From Paracoccaceae bacterium (GTDB lineage Bacteria > Pseudomonadota > Alphaproteobacteria > Rhodobacterales > Rhodobacteraceae), in contig WKFK01000012.1 in NCBI GenBank assembly GCA_014872815.1, positions 1 through 64,000 of the forward strand: a stretch of 64,000 bases of DNA, read 5' to 3'. The notes beneath the pieces are model-generated. The model saw only the letters and a list, made by a program, of their open reading frames with translations, did not search any database and was not told the DNA's origin. Below, one piece after another: positions 49,010 to 59,014 of this stretch (positions are counted from its first letter, which is position 1; every line of letters starts with the position of its first letter). Both the position numbers and the translations under genes were made by a program.

Positions 49010-49107
49010 GAGATTGCTCTCTTCTTCTGTCTGTTTTCTTTTGTCTTTTTCGCATGTTGCGCGCCAATCAGGCACCGCCTCAAGCGGTTGCGATCACCAT
49101 AACGGGA

Positions 49108-49842
49108 TCAGACAACCTTTGTATAGGTGCCCTTACCGGCCAGAATGCCTTTGAACCCACCCGGCTCGTCCAAAGGGAACACAATCAGCGGCAGGTTGTT
49201 GTCCCGCGCCAGCGCAATCGCGCTCGCATCCATCACCCGCAGTCGCTTGGCCAGCACCTCATCATAGGTGATCTCGTCATAGCGCACCGCATCGTCATGC
49301 TCCGCCGGGTCTTTGTCATAGATGCCGTCCACGCCGTTCTTGCCCATGAAGATCGCCTCACAGGCCATCTCATTGGCGCGCAGGGTCGCGGCCGTGTCAG
49401 TAGTGAAATACGGGTTGCCGGTTCCAGCAGCAAAGATACACACGCGCTTTTTCTCAAGGTGGCGCACCGCGCGACGGCGAATATACGGCTCAGCCACCTC
49501 GTCCATGCGGATCGCGCTGATCACACGGGTGAACACGCCTAGCCCTTCCAACGCGCTCTGCATTGCCAGTGCGTTCATCACGGTCGCCAACATCCCCATG
49601 TAATCAGCCGTAGTACGCTCCATCCCCTGCGCCGCACCGGACAACCCGCGAAACACGTTCCCGCCGCCGATCACCATGCAGATCTCAACGCCCATGTCGT
49701 GGACGGATTTCACTTCCTTCGCGATACGCTCAATTGTGGGCGGATGCAGGCCAAAGCCCTGATCTCCCATCAACGCCTCCCCGGAAATCTTCAACATCAC
49801 ACGGTTAAAGGTTGCGTCGGCGGGGACGGTGTCGTCGCTCAT
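49108..49842 (-). CDS. pyrH: uridylate kinase
   Basis: PyrH phosphorylates UMP and is feedback inhibited by UTP. The 244-residue protein has [31 protein letters not shown] and [18 protein letters not shown], canonical for bacterial UMP kinase. ATG 49842 has GGAG upstream; ATG 49854 would add four residues. It is the first gene of the pyrH-frr-uppS operon here. Confidence 0.97.
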   Translation of the reverse strand: MSDDTVPADATFNRVMLKISGEALMGDQGFGLHPPTIERIAKEVKSVHDMGVEICMVIGGGNVFRGLSGAAQGMERTTADYMGMLATVMNALAMQSALEGLGVFTRVISAIRMDEVAEPYIRRRAVRHLEKKRVCIFAAGTGNPYFTTDTAATLRANEMACEAIFMGKNGVDGIYDKDPAEHDDAVRYDEITYDEVLAKRLRVMDASAIALARDNNLPLIVFPLDEPGGFKGILAGKGTYTKVV

Positions 49843-49961
49843 GTTGCACTCCATCTGCGCATCGTTTTAGGATTGCGGGCAAAATGTCGGAAAACGCGCG
49901 CAGGTTCAATGCGAGAGTTGGGGATAACCGACAAAAGTAAGCGCAAAGTCAGGTCTCTCTC

Positions 49962-50843
49962 ATGTCTCAGCTGCCGCCCATCGCCCCGGATCAACCGGTT
50001 CTGATCGCAGGCCCCACCGCCAGCGGCAAGAGCGCCCTCGCTTTGCAGATCGCACGGGAACACGGCGGCGTCATCATAAACGCCGATGCGATTCAGGTGT
50101 TTGACAACTGGCGCGTTCTCACCGCCCGCCCCCCAGAGGAAGACGAGGCCATCGCGCCGCACCTCCTTTACGGCCACGTCCCCTATGATGCGGACTACTC
50201 CGTTGGCCATTGGCTGCGCGACGTCGCACCGCTTTTGACCAGCGGCCCCCGCCCCATTGTTGTGGGCGGCACCGGGCTCTACTTCACCGCCCTGACGCAG
50301 GGATTAGCCGAGATCCCAGCCACCCCTCCGGCGCTGCGCGAAGAGGCAAATGCCCGCGTGGCCAAGGAAGGCTTTGAGGTCTTGCTCGCCGAACTGGACA
50401 CAAAAACCGCAGCCCGCATTGACCGCCAAAACCCCATGCGCGTCCAGCGCGCTTGGGAAGTGCTCACCGCGACCGGAACACCCTTGGCGGATTGGCAAGA
50501 CAACACACCCCCACCGCTCCTGCCGCTGTCAGACACCCTGCCAATTGTGTTTGATGTGCCCAAAGACTGGCTCAATGCGCGCATCGCCCGCCGTTTTAAC
50601 CTGATGCTGGAACAAGGCGCGCTGGAGGAAGCCGAGGCGAACCTTGCCACCTACGACCCGACACATCTGTCTGCAAAAGCCATTGGGGCGCCAGAGTTGA
50701 TTGCGCATCTGCGCGGCGAGATCGATCTTGAAACCGCCCGCGAACAGGCAACAATCGCCACACGCCAGTTTGCCAAACGCCAGCGCACGTGGTTCCGCTC
50801 CAAAATGAAAACCTGGCACCATTACACGCCCGCAAGCCTCTAA
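49962..50843 (+). CDS. miaA: tRNA dimethylallyltransferase
   Basis: MiaA adds the isopentenyl group to A37 of tRNAs that read U-starting codons. The 293-residue protein has [12 protein letters not shown] (17-28), [14 protein letters not shown] (the DSxQ region with Ala at the usual Ser), [16 protein letters not shown] and [16 protein letters not shown]. It is divergent from pyrH over 119 bp. The family is somewhat short here, as in other alphaproteobacteria. Confidence 0.92.
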   Translation: MSQLPPIAPDQPVLIAGPTASGKSALALQIAREHGGVIINADAIQVFDNWRVLTARPPEEDEAIAPHLLYGHVPYDADYSVGHWLRDVAPLLTSGPRPIVVGGTGLYFTALTQGLAEIPATPPALREEANARVAKEGFEVLLAELDTKTAARIDRQNPMRVQRAWEVLTATGTPLADWQDNTPPPLLPLSDTLPIVFDVPKDWLNARIARRFNLMLEQGALEEAEANLATYDPTHLSAKAIGAPELIAHLRGEIDLETAREQATIATRQFAKRQRTWFRSKMKTWHHYTPASL

Positions 50844-50963
50844 ACCACGCAGATTTTCGCCAGTTTGCGACAAAAGACCCAGAGTCCGCACTTGCCCGAA
50901 TCGCACATGCTGCGCTTAATCAGCCACAAGATGGCCGATAAAAATTTACATATCCCGTCATTT

Positions 50964-51848
50964 ATGACCAAACCCGGCATGAGCGGCATGGCCGGACCCG
51001 CGCGCAAGCCGGTTGCCGCTGTGGACCCGAAACCCAAGCTGCGGCCCATCGTGCCCGATCAGCCTTTACCGCAAATTCGTGTCGAAACCCTTGCCGGACT
51101 GACCAAAGGCGCGCCATGGCTGCTGGAACAACTCCACGTCCGAAGCCACCACATCCTGCTCTGGACCACCCGAGGTCAGGGGCGTGTTCTGTTGCACGGT
51201 CTGCGGCGCGGGTTTGGCGCACACAACGCGGTCTTTGTCCCAGCAGGCAAGCTTCTTGCCTTTGAGCTGGGCCTTCAGGTGCAAGGTCTCGCCATGTTGA
51301 TCCCGGACGATGGCCGCGTCACGCTACCGGATCGCGCCCAACACTTGCGGTTGCAGGACGGCACGGAACAGGCTGAATTCACAGCCATTTTAGATGCCTT
51401 GCGTCGGGAGCTGCACGATCAACGTCCTTTCATGGCCGAAGCGCTCAATGCCCACGCCCGCCTACTCTCCGTCGCCTTGCGCCGCGACCTTCAAGAAGCT
51501 GGGCCGCCGCCACCCACACGCGCATCCGAGCGGATTGTCCGCCGATTCTGCGACATTCTTGCTGCCGAATACACCAACGGCCACCCGATGGCTTGGTACG
51601 CGGACCAGCTCGACATCACACCGACACATCTGACTCGCGTCTGCCGTCAGGCCGCTGGCCTTACCGCCGCGGAAATGCTCTCGCAAATGACTCAGCACCG
51701 CGCCCGCAGCCTGCTCTTGGACAGCGACCTGCCGATCAATCGTGTGGCTGATTCTCTAGGATTTGGCAGCGCCGCCTATTTCACGCGCTTCTGCCAACAG
51801 CACTTCGGCGCCGCCCCAAGTCAGGTCCGCAAACAAGCCCGCGTCTAA
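50964..51848 (+). CDS. AraC family transcriptional regulator
   Basis: The protein has an N-terminal cupin-like arm (HHILLWTTRGQGRVLLHGLR, FVPAGKLLAFELG) and a C-terminal pair of helix-turn-helices (QLDITPTHLTRVCRQAAG, INRVADSLGFGSAAYFTRFCQQHF). This set-up fits AraC regulators that sense small ligands. The start is uncertain: ATG 50964 gives 294 residues; ATG 50907, ATG 50931 and TTG 50865 are in the same frame. Ligand and targets are unknown; the gene stands alone between miaA and the transglycosylase gene. Confidence 0.88.
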   Translation: MTKPGMSGMAGPARKPVAAVDPKPKLRPIVPDQPLPQIRVETLAGLTKGAPWLLEQLHVRSHHILLWTTRGQGRVLLHGLRRGFGAHNAVFVPAGKLLAFELGLQVQGLAMLIPDDGRVTLPDRAQHLRLQDGTEQAEFTAILDALRRELHDQRPFMAEALNAHARLLSVALRRDLQEAGPPPPTRASERIVRRFCDILAAEYTNGHPMAWYADQLDITPTHLTRVCRQAAGLTAAEMLSQMTQHRARSLLLDSDLPINRVADSLGFGSAAYFTRFCQQHFGAAPSQVRKQARV

Positions 51849-51870
51849 AAGCTTAAGAAATTCGAGGAGG

Positions 51871-52455
51871 TTAACCGCCCCAGATCACCCGCACATAGTT
51901 GCGAGTCTCGGCATAGGGTGGCACGCCGCCATATTTCTCCACCGCGCCCGGCCCGGCGTTATAGGCCGCTAGGGCCAACCGCCAGCTGCCAAACTTCTGA
52001 TATTGCTGCTTCAAATACCGTGCCCCACCTTCAAGGTTTTGTTGCGGATCAAGCGGATCCACCCGCAGCAACCGCGCGGTCTGCGGCATCAACTGCGCCA
52101 ACCCCAGGGCCCCTTTGTGGGACTTTGCCGTGGCATTCCAATTGCTTTCCTGCTGCACCAGCTTCAAGAACAGATCCACCGGCACGCCATGCAACAACGC
52201 TGCCTCCTGCGCCATGGCCAAGTACGGCCCCCGGTATTTGCCCTGATAGCTGCCATTACCCCATTTGGACGGCGTATAAATCGGCTTGGGTTTAAGGCGG
52301 ACAGAGTTGCGATACTGTTCCGACGCGCGCCCATCGAGCACTTTTGTCTGGTTCTTAAACAACCGCGCACTGGATTTGGTAGACAGGCTCTGCGCCGCCA
52401 CCGGCCCAGAAACCAAGGCCAATCCAATCACCAGTCCCAAAATCCTGCGCGCCAT
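51871..52455 (-). CDS. lytic transglycosylase (SLT domain)
   Basis: The 194-residue precursor has a signal peptide ([19 protein letters not shown]) and an SLT domain with catalytic Glu103 in [20 protein letters not shown], then [10 protein letters not shown] and [20 protein letters not shown]. It cleaves peptidoglycan between MurNAc and GlcNAc. ATG 52455 is preferred to GTG 52470. It is divergent from ssb over 206 bp, in which I see no clear operator. Confidence 0.93.
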   Translation of the reverse strand: MARRILGLVIGLALVSGPVAAQSLSTKSSARLFKNQTKVLDGRASEQYRNSVRLKPKPIYTPSKWGNGSYQGKYRGPYLAMAQEAALLHGVPVDLFLKLVQQESNWNATAKSHKGALGLAQLMPQTARLLRVDPLDPQQNLEGGARYLKQQYQKFGSWRLALAAYNAGPGAVEKYGGVPPYAETRNYVRVIWGG

Positions 52456-52661
52456 GTGCGCCTGCTCCACCCTGCTTTTGCGGTTTTCTTAACCAAATTG
52501 AAGGGAATTTTCCAGAGCCGAGAGATACACTTGGCAAAATCCCGCGCGCACAGCGGCTTTCTCATCGCATCTTATCCACAAGAAACCGCTTCCCATTCTG
52601 CCCCTGCAGTGGTGTATGGTGCCCCAAATCGAGAAAAAGAATCCGTGGGAGACATAGGCGC

Positions 52662-53189
52662 ATGGCCGGATCGGTGAACAAAGTAATCCTTATTGGCAAC
52701 CTGGGTCGCGACCCTGAGGTGCGCTCCTTCCAGAATGGCGGCAAGGTCTGCAACCTGCGCATCGCCACATCTGAAACCTGGAAAGATCGCAACACCGGCG
52801 AACGTCGCGAGAAAACCGAGTGGCACTCGGTCGCCATTTTTCAGGAAGGTCTCGTGCGCATCGCCGAGCAGTACCTGCGCAAAGGCTCCAAGGTTTACAT
52901 CGAAGGCAAATTGCAAACCCGCAAATGGCAGGACCAATCCGGCCAAGACCGTTACTCCACCGAAGTGGTCCTGCAAGGCTTTGACGGTGTTCTGACCATG
53001 CTCGACGGCCGTTCTGGCGGTGGTGACGGCGGCGGCTTTGGTGGTGGCGGCGGTGGCTACGACCAAGGCGGTGGCGGCTACGGCGGTGGCTATGATCAAG
53101 GCGGCGGCGGCAACTTCGGTGGCGGCGGTGGCGGCAACCAGGGCGGCCCAGCCCCAAGCCGCGACATGGACGACGAAATCCCGTTCTAA
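52662..53189 (+). CDS. ssb: single-stranded DNA-binding protein
   Basis: SSB coats ssDNA in replication, recombination and repair. The 175-residue protein has the OB fold ([40 protein letters not shown]), a glycine-rich linker at about 118-160 ([12 protein letters not shown]) and the acidic tip DMDDEIPF that binds partner proteins such as RecG. No GTTC-N7-GTTC box was seen upstream. A terminator follows. Confidence 0.97.
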   Translation: MAGSVNKVILIGNLGRDPEVRSFQNGGKVCNLRIATSETWKDRNTGERREKTEWHSVAIFQEGLVRIAEQYLRKGSKVYIEGKLQTRKWQDQSGQDRYSTEVVLQGFDGVLTMLDGRSGGGDGGGFGGGGGGYDQGGGGYGGGYDQGGGGNFGGGGGGNQGGPAPSRDMDDEIPF

Positions 53190-53209
53190 ATCGCACTCAA
53201 GAACTACAA

Positions 53210-53240
53210 AAAAGAGGTCGCCACTTTGGCGGCCTCTTTT
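53210..53240 (+). terminator. terminator of ssb
   Basis: A 13-bp stem (AAAAGAGG, a T-G pair, then CGCC) closes over an ACTTT loop, with four T in the right arm. Confidence 0.85.
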
Positions 53241-53305
53241 GCTTTACAGCCGTCAAAGAATTGCGCACTGTCTACAAAATGAATGATTGTTCAGCGAGGC
53301 CCGCC

Positions 53306-54550
53306 ATGACCGACCCATCTCAGTTTGACCAGCAACTCACAGATCGCTTGGTCACCTATTGCGCCATCGACAGTCAATCAGACGAGCATTCCACCAGCAT
53401 CCCATCTACCGACATCCAGCTCGACGTCTCCCGCCATCTGGTCGCAGAACTGGAGCGCATTGGTGCGTCAGATGTGGAGCTGACCTCCTACGGCGTGGTA
53501 CTCGCCACCGTCCCCGCCACAGTGGACACGGCCCCCACCATCGGCTTTTGCGCCCACGTCGACACCGCACCACAGTTCAACGCCACCGGTGTGAAACCCC
53601 GCGTGATTGCCAATTGGGACGGCAGCGACATCACCTATCCGGACAACCCTGATCTGGTTCTGAACCCATCGACCTCCGCCTATCTCGAAGGCAAAGAAGG
53701 TGAAGACATCATCACCGCCTCTGGCCTCACACTTCTGGGGGCCGACGACAAAGCCGGTGTTGCCATCATCATGACCATGGCCGAGCATCTGCTGACCACG
53801 CCGGGCCTGAAACATGGCAAAATCCGCCTCGCCTTTACCCCGGATGAGGAGATCGGCAAAGGCGTGCACGCCGACCTGCCCGCGGATTTCGGCGTCGACT
53901 TCGCCTATACGCTGGATGGCGCCAAACGCGGCACCATGGAGTATGAAACGTTCTCTGCCGACGGCGCGGTTGTCAGCATCACCGGCACCTCCGCACACCC
54001 CGGGTATGCCAAAGACAAACTTACCAACGCCCTGCATGTGGCGGCACAAATTGTCGCTGATCTGGATGAGCCCGGCACCACTCCGGAAACCACCTCCGGA
54101 CGCGAAGGTTTCACCCATATCTACGCGCAGGACGGCGGCAGCTCCGAAACCACCCTGCGTTTCATCCTGCGCGCCTTTGAGATGGATGATCTGGAAGCCC
54201 AGGCAGAGCGCCTTAAAAAGGTCTGCGCCAAAGCGGAAGGCGACTTCCCCGGCTCCAAAGTGACCTGTGAGATCAGCAAGCAATACCGCAACATGCGCTA
54301 CTGGCTGGAAAACGACATGACGCCGGTGGACCTCGCGCGTGAGGCCATTCGCACCGAAGGGTTTGAGCCGGACTCCGCACCCATTCGCGGCGGCACCGAC
54401 GGCTCCCGCCTCACCGAACTCGGTGTACCCTGCCCGAACCTCTACACCGGCATGATGGAAATCCATGGCCCGCTGGAATGGATCTCTGTTCAGGACATGG
54501 CCAGCGCCACACGCATGATCACCAATCTGGTGCAAATCGCTGCGAAGTAA
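53306..54550 (+). CDS. pepT: peptidase T (aminotripeptidase)
   Basis: PepT removes the N-terminal residue of tripeptides. The 414-residue M20-type enzyme has GFCAHVDTAP (zinc His and catalytic Asp), LLGADDKAGVA (bridging Asp), FTPDEEIGKG (catalytic and zinc Glu) and RGGTDGSRLTELG. ATG 53306 with GAGG upstream is chosen over TTG 53261. A bidirectional terminator separates it from aroB. Confidence 0.95.
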   Translation: MTDPSQFDQQLTDRLVTYCAIDSQSDEHSTSIPSTDIQLDVSRHLVAELERIGASDVELTSYGVVLATVPATVDTAPTIGFCAHVDTAPQFNATGVKPRVIANWDGSDITYPDNPDLVLNPSTSAYLEGKEGEDIITASGLTLLGADDKAGVAIIMTMAEHLLTTPGLKHGKIRLAFTPDEEIGKGVHADLPADFGVDFAYTLDGAKRGTMEYETFSADGAVVSITGTSAHPGYAKDKLTNALHVAAQIVADLDEPGTTPETTSGREGFTHIYAQDGGSSETTLRFILRAFEMDDLEAQAERLKKVCAKAEGDFPGSKVTCEISKQYRNMRYWLENDMTPVDLAREAIRTEGFEPDSAPIRGGTDGSRLTELGVPCPNLYTGMMEIHGPLEWISVQDMASATRMITNLVQIAAK

Positions 54551-54554
54551 CGCA

Positions 54555-54581
54555 AAAAGCCGACCCAGCGGGTCGGCTTTT
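54555..54581. terminator. bidirectional terminator between pepT and aroB
   Basis: A 12-bp stem AAAAGCCGACCC/GGGTCGGCTTTT with an AGC loop, with A-runs on the left and T-runs on the right; it suits both converging genes. Confidence 0.9.
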
Positions 54582-54601
54582 CTTTTCGACAGTCGGAAAT
54601 C

Positions 54602-55714
54602 TTACCGCCGTGCCAGCTCTTCTTGCAGCAGCTGGCGCACCACATCACGCGGCACATCTGCGGTCACAAAGGCCTCGCCAATCCCGCGCGCCAAAATGAA
54701 GCGTAACTGACCATCCACAACCTTCTTGTCCTGCCCCATCAGGTCCAGCAGCCCATCAGCATCTGGCAGCTCGCCCTCAATGTCCTTGAGATCCACCTTC
54801 ATGCCCATAGCGCGCAAATGTTCCCGCACCCGGCTTGGCGCCTCCTGCGCACAGAGCCCCAACCGCATCGACAATTCAAACGCCAGCGCGCAACCCACGG
54901 CCACACCTTCACCATGCAACAACCGGTCGCCATATCCCGTGGCTGCTTCCAGCGCGTGACAGAACGTGTGCCCCAAATTGAGCAAGGCGCGATCCCCCTG
55001 CTCTGTCTCATCGCGCATAACAATATCGGCCTTCATCTCACAGGACCGCTTCACCGCCGCAATCCGCGCCGCCTCATCGCCTGCGGCCAAGGCAGGTCCC
55101 TGCGCCTCCAACCACTCAAAGAAATTGGCATCGCCGAGCATGCCGTATTTCACGACCTCACCATACCCCGCCAGGAAATCTCGCGGCGTCAGCGTGCCCA
55201 ACACTTCAATATCCGCCAGCACCAAGCGTGGCTGATGAAACGCCCCAACGAGGTTTTTCCCCAACGGGCTGTTGATGCCGGTCTTGCCGCCCACCGAGCT
55301 GTCCACCTGCGCCAACAGGCTGGTCGGGATTTGCACAAAGCCCACGCCTCGGCGCAAAATGGCCGCTGCAAACCCGGTCAGGTCACCAATCACGCCACCG
55401 CCAAGCGCCACCACCAAGTCCTTGCGCTCCACGCGTTGCGACAGCAGCCACTCAACAGTTTGCTCCAAATAGGCCCAGCTTTTGGTGCTCTCGCCCGCAG
55501 GCAGCACCAGCGCCTCCATGGCAATGCCATTCACTGCCAGCCCATCGCGTAAGGTCTCCAAATGCAACGCCGCGACGTTTTCATCCGTCACCACACAGAC
55601 CTGCTTGCGCGCCAGCATTGGCCCAATCAACGCACCAGATTGTGCCAACAAGCCCGGCCCGATGTGAATGTCGTATTCCCGACCCTCAAGGCCCACATGC
55701 ACAGTTTCCATCAT
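54602..55714 (-). CDS. aroB: 3-dehydroquinate synthase
   Basis: AroB makes dehydroquinate from DAHP in the shikimate pathway. The 370-residue protein has VALGGGVIGDLTGFAAAILR (NAD site), GKTGINSPLGKNLVGAFHQP and LNLGHTFCHALEAATGYG (zinc His). It starts at ATG 55714 or 55711. Only 3 bp separate it from aroK upstream, so they form an operon. Confidence 0.97.
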   Translation of the reverse strand: MMETVHVGLEGREYDIHIGPGLLAQSGALIGPMLARKQVCVVTDENVAALHLETLRDGLAVNGIAMEALVLPAGESTKSWAYLEQTVEWLLSQRVERKDLVVALGGGVIGDLTGFAAAILRRGVGFVQIPTSLLAQVDSSVGGKTGINSPLGKNLVGAFHQPRLVLADIEVLGTLTPRDFLAGYGEVVKYGMLGDANFFEWLEAQGPALAAGDEAARIAAVKRSCEMKADIVMRDETEQGDRALLNLGHTFCHALEAATGYGDRLLHGEGVAVGCALAFELSMRLGLCAQEAPSRVREHLRAMGMKVDLKDIEGELPDADGLLDLMGQDKKVVDGQLRFILARGIGEAFVTADVPRDVVRQLLQEELARR

Positions 55715-55717
55715 GGC

Positions 55718-56266
55718 TTACGTCTCCGTCAAAACATCTGGGCGCGCGTCCAACAGCGCCTGCGCCACCCGATCTGCCATTTCCTCAATGCTCAACCCGT
55801 CTTCCGCCTTTACTGGCACATCCGCCAGACCATAAAGCGGCACGCGCGCCTCAAAGATATCTTCCAGCGTTTTGCGCGGGTTTTCGGTTCTCAACAGCGG
55901 ACGGGTGTCTTTGTGTTTGACACGATTCCACAGCAGGTCCACATCTGCATCCAGCCAAACAGCCACGCCGCGCTTGGAAATCTCGGCTCGATTGCCCTCC
56001 GCAAGATAGGCCCCACCACCGGTCGACAGAATGCAGCGTTCCTCCTCCAGCAGCCGGGCAATCACCTGACTCTCCTTTAGGCGGAAAAACGCTTCCCCGT
56101 CTCGCTCAAAAATCTCAGCGATACTCATATTGGCCGCCTTCACAATCTCTGCATCAGAGTCGATGAAAGGTACATTAAGTTTGGCCGCCAAAGCCTTGCC
56201 AACGGCGGTTTTTCCCGCCCCCATCATGCCAACAAACACAACGGTTTTCTTCAAATCATAGCTCAT
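55718..56266 (-). CDS. aroK: shikimate kinase
   Basis: AroK phosphorylates shikimate. The 182-residue protein has VFVGMMGAGKTAVGKALAAK (Walker A at 13-20), FIDSDAEI (substrate Asp), LSTGGGAYL (substrate-binding Gly) and the lid KHKDTRPLLRTENP. The start ATG 56266 follows the family; a longer open frame to 56548 belongs to the opposite-strand gene. The aroKB arrangement is standard. Confidence 0.96.
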   Translation of the reverse strand: MSYDLKKTVVFVGMMGAGKTAVGKALAAKLNVPFIDSDAEIVKAANMSIAEIFERDGEAFFRLKESQVIARLLEEERCILSTGGGAYLAEGNRAEISKRGVAVWLDADVDLLWNRVKHKDTRPLLRTENPRKTLEDIFEARVPLYGLADVPVKAEDGLSIEEMADRVAQALLDARPDVLTET

Positions 56267-56385
56267 CAAACGCCCGCAATCGGCTAAGCCTTGCCCAAAA
56301 GTGTGGTTTGCGCATTGAATGACGTGATCTTGTCCAAAAGGCCAGTTATAAGTTGAAAAAAACAGGCAGGATAATTGAGGATAAT

Positions 56386-56535
56386 ATGGGCAGACTCTTT
56401 CGAGCCTTGTTGTTTCTGGTGGTTTTGGCAGCTGTTGCGCTGGTGGCTTACGCCTATCTCGGGCCGATCTTTGGCGCGGATTTCTCCGCCCCACAGGCCG
56501 AGGTACGCATCCCACTGGAACTGACGGGACAATAA
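56386..56535 (+). CDS. 49-residue membrane-anchored peptide
   Basis: A helix near the N-terminus (RALLFLVVLAAVALVAYAY) is followed by a short periplasmic tail (FSAPQAEVRIPLELTGQ). GAGG before ATG 56386 supports a real start. It lies just upstream of a secreted protein gene in the same direction (4 bp gap), so both may act together. No family is recognised. Confidence 0.6.
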   Translation: MGRLFRALLFLVVLAAVALVAYAYLGPIFGADFSAPQAEVRIPLELTGQ

Positions 56536-56539
56536 TCAG

Positions 56540-58057
56540 GTGCACCATCTGTTTCGTTACCCAGTTACCGCACTCCTCCTGAGCACAGCGCCCATTTACG
56601 CGCAGGACGCACCACTGTCGGCAATCGACTGGCTCGACAGCACGCCCACCGTGACACTGGACATCGGGGTGCCCCTCTATGAAGATCCGGTATCTGAAGG
56701 CGTCACGACCCCCGCCATCAACGTCAGCCCCCTGACAGAATCAACGCAAGACGCGGTGGGCCTTTTGCCCTCAAATGTCACTGGCCTTCCCGCCTCACTC
56801 TGGTCCGCCTCTGACGCTGATTTGTTGGCCGATCTGGTGAATGCCCAACGCCCGGAAGTTTTGCCGGCCATGCAGGCATTGCTCTACACGCTGTTGCTCG
56901 CCGAAGCCGACGCCCCACGCGAAACCGGTGTGACCAACGAACTGCTCTTGGCACGCGTCGACAAACTGGTGGAAATGGGCGCGCTGGAACAGGCCGAGGC
57001 GCTTCTGGAACGTGCTGGCCCAAACACGCCACCGCTGTTCAAACGTTGGTTCGACGTGACCCTGCTGTTGGGCCAAGAGGCCCGCGCCTGTGATGCGCTC
57101 ATGGCCGCGCCACATCTGGCAACAGACTACGCCTCCCGCATTTTCTGCACTGCCCGCGCTGGCGACTGGCGAGCCGCAGCGCTGACCCTCGATACCGCCA
57201 AAGCCCTTGGTCTGATTTCAGAGGAAATGGACGCACTCTTACTGCGTTTCCTTGATCCCGAACTGTTTGAAGGCGAGCCACTTCTGGTGGCCGCCAATGG
57301 CCCTGATCCGCTAAAATTCCGCCTGTATGAGGCCATAGGCGAAGGCCAAACCGCCGCCAGCCTGCCACGTCCTTACGCGCATGCCGACCTGCGCGACACT
57401 GCCGGTTGGAAAGCCCAGCTTGAGGCCGCCGAACGCCTCGCGCGCACCTCTGCTTTGCACGAAAACGCCCTACTGGGCATCTACACAGAAGGCTCCCCTT
57501 CTGCGTCCGGCATGATCTGGGACCGCGTCGCTGCGCTTCAGGCCTTTGACCGCGCCATGACCTCACAGGACGCGCGCGACGTATCCGACACCTTGCCGCA
57601 AGCTTGGGCCGCCATGCAGCAGGTGCACCTCGAAGTGCCTTTCGCCCGCCTCTACGGTCCGCAACTTCTGCAGCTGCCCCTGCAAGGCGTCACCGCCCGT
57701 CTGGCGCGCGACATTGCGCTCTTATCCTCCGATTATGAGCGCGCCGCCCGCTCCGGCCCGCGTGACTTCCTCGCCGGACTGGCGCTTGGCACCCCTCCAC
57801 GCACGCCCACTGATCCGGTACACCGTGCCATTTCAGACGCGTTCCACGACGCAGGTGTGCCGCAGGAAATTTCCACCATGCTCGCCCGCGGACAATTGGG
57901 GGAAAGCCTGCTCACCGCCATGGAACTGATGGACGACGGTGCCGCCGGCAATCTCGGGGCACTGACGGAGGCCCTCGCCACCTTCCGCGCCGTGGGTCTG
58001 GAAGACACCGCCCGCCGTGCCGCCCTTCAAGTGGCACTTCTGGACACCCGAGGCTGA
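56540..58057 (+). CDS. secreted helical protein of unknown function
   Basis: The 505-residue precursor has a signal peptide (about 1-21, ending PIYAQDAP), a short beta part (WLDSTPTVTLDIGVPLYEDP) and a long alpha-helical body rich in Ala and Leu, repeat-like (LEQAEALLERAGPNTPPLF, AARSGPRDFLAGLALG). A TPR-like solenoid is plausible but no motif is clear. It starts with GTG and lies 4 bp behind the 49-residue peptide gene and 3 bp before xerD, so all three probably share a transcript. Confidence 0.7.
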   Translation: MHHLFRYPVTALLLSTAPIYAQDAPLSAIDWLDSTPTVTLDIGVPLYEDPVSEGVTTPAINVSPLTESTQDAVGLLPSNVTGLPASLWSASDADLLADLVNAQRPEVLPAMQALLYTLLLAEADAPRETGVTNELLLARVDKLVEMGALEQAEALLERAGPNTPPLFKRWFDVTLLLGQEARACDALMAAPHLATDYASRIFCTARAGDWRAAALTLDTAKALGLISEEMDALLLRFLDPELFEGEPLLVAANGPDPLKFRLYEAIGEGQTAASLPRPYAHADLRDTAGWKAQLEAAERLARTSALHENALLGIYTEGSPSASGMIWDRVAALQAFDRAMTSQDARDVSDTLPQAWAAMQQVHLEVPFARLYGPQLLQLPLQGVTARLARDIALLSSDYERAARSGPRDFLAGLALGTPPRTPTDPVHRAISDAFHDAGVPQEISTMLARGQLGESLLTAMELMDDGAAGNLGALTEALATFRAVGLEDTARRAALQVALLDTRG

Positions 58058-58060
58058 CCT

Positions 58061-59014
58061 ATGCCCGCGCCCGCCGACACGTTGCAATGGATATCCACTT
58101 TTCTGGAAGCGCAAGCTGCTGAGCTGGGCGCGTCCCCAAATACGCAATCGGCCTACGCCCGCGACCTGCGCGACTTTGTGACCTGGGCCACCAAAAAATC
58201 GCTCGAACCGGCCACGCTTTCTCAATCCGACATCGAAGACTACCTGCTCTTCTGTGACGCCCAGGGCCTCGCCCAATCCACCCGTGCCCGTCGGCTCTCC
58301 GCCATCAAGCAGCTCTACAGGTTCGCCTTCGAAGAAGGTTGGCGCGGTGACAATCCCGCAATCCAGATCAAAGGCCCCGGCCGCGCAAAACGTTTGCCCA
58401 AAACCCTTGAGGTCACGGAGGTCGACGGATTGTTGGCCGCCGCACGCACATTCGGGCGCAGCCCAACCGATCGCCTGCGCAACACCTGCCTGATGGAACT
58501 GCTTTACGCCACAGGCATGCGCGTGACCGAACTGGTCAGCCTGCCGGTCTCTGCCGCCCGTGGCGATCCGCAAATGCTTCTGGTGATGGGCAAAGGTGGC
58601 AAGGAACGCATGGTGCCGCTCTCCCCGCCCGCGCGCGACGCATTGGCCGCGTGGCTGAGCTGTCGGGACGACGCTGAGGCCACGGCGCGCAGCAAAGGCA
58701 AAGCGCCCTCACGTTTCCTCTTTCCGTCCCGCGGCGCCTCCGGCCATCTCACCCGGCACCGCTTCTACATGCTGATCAAAGACCTCGCCGTGGCGGCGGG
58801 CGTCTCACCAGCCAAAGTCACGCCACACACCCTGCGCCATGCCTTTGCAACGCACCTCTTGGCCAATGGTGCGGACCTGCGCGTGATTCAAACACTCTTA
58901 GGCCACGCCGACGTCGCCACGACAGAAATCTACACCCACGTGCTGGATGAACGCCTGCGTGAGTTGGTCACCACCCATCACCCATTGGCCAAAGACCCTA
59001 ACCGCAATTCCTGA
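58061..59014 (+). CDS. xerD: tyrosine recombinase XerD
   Basis: XerD with XerC resolves chromosome dimers at dif. The 317-residue enzyme has the N-terminal SAM-like DNA-binding domain and the full catalytic set: Arg154 in ATGMRVTELVSLP, Lys178/Lys181 in GKGGKER, His256 and Arg259 in TPHTLRHAFATHLL, His282 and nucleophile Tyr291 in LLGHADVATTEIYTHV. XerC is the main alternative name. Its last 37 bp overlap the opposite-strand phosphoesterase gene. Confidence 0.92.
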   Translation: MPAPADTLQWISTFLEAQAAELGASPNTQSAYARDLRDFVTWATKKSLEPATLSQSDIEDYLLFCDAQGLAQSTRARRLSAIKQLYRFAFEEGWRGDNPAIQIKGPGRAKRLPKTLEVTEVDGLLAAARTFGRSPTDRLRNTCLMELLYATGMRVTELVSLPVSAARGDPQMLLVMGKGGKERMVPLSPPARDALAAWLSCRDDAEATARSKGKAPSRFLFPSRGASGHLTRHRFYMLIKDLAVAAGVSPAKVTPHTLRHAFATHLLANGADLRVIQTLLGHADVATTEIYTHVLDERLRELVTTHHPLAKDPNRNS

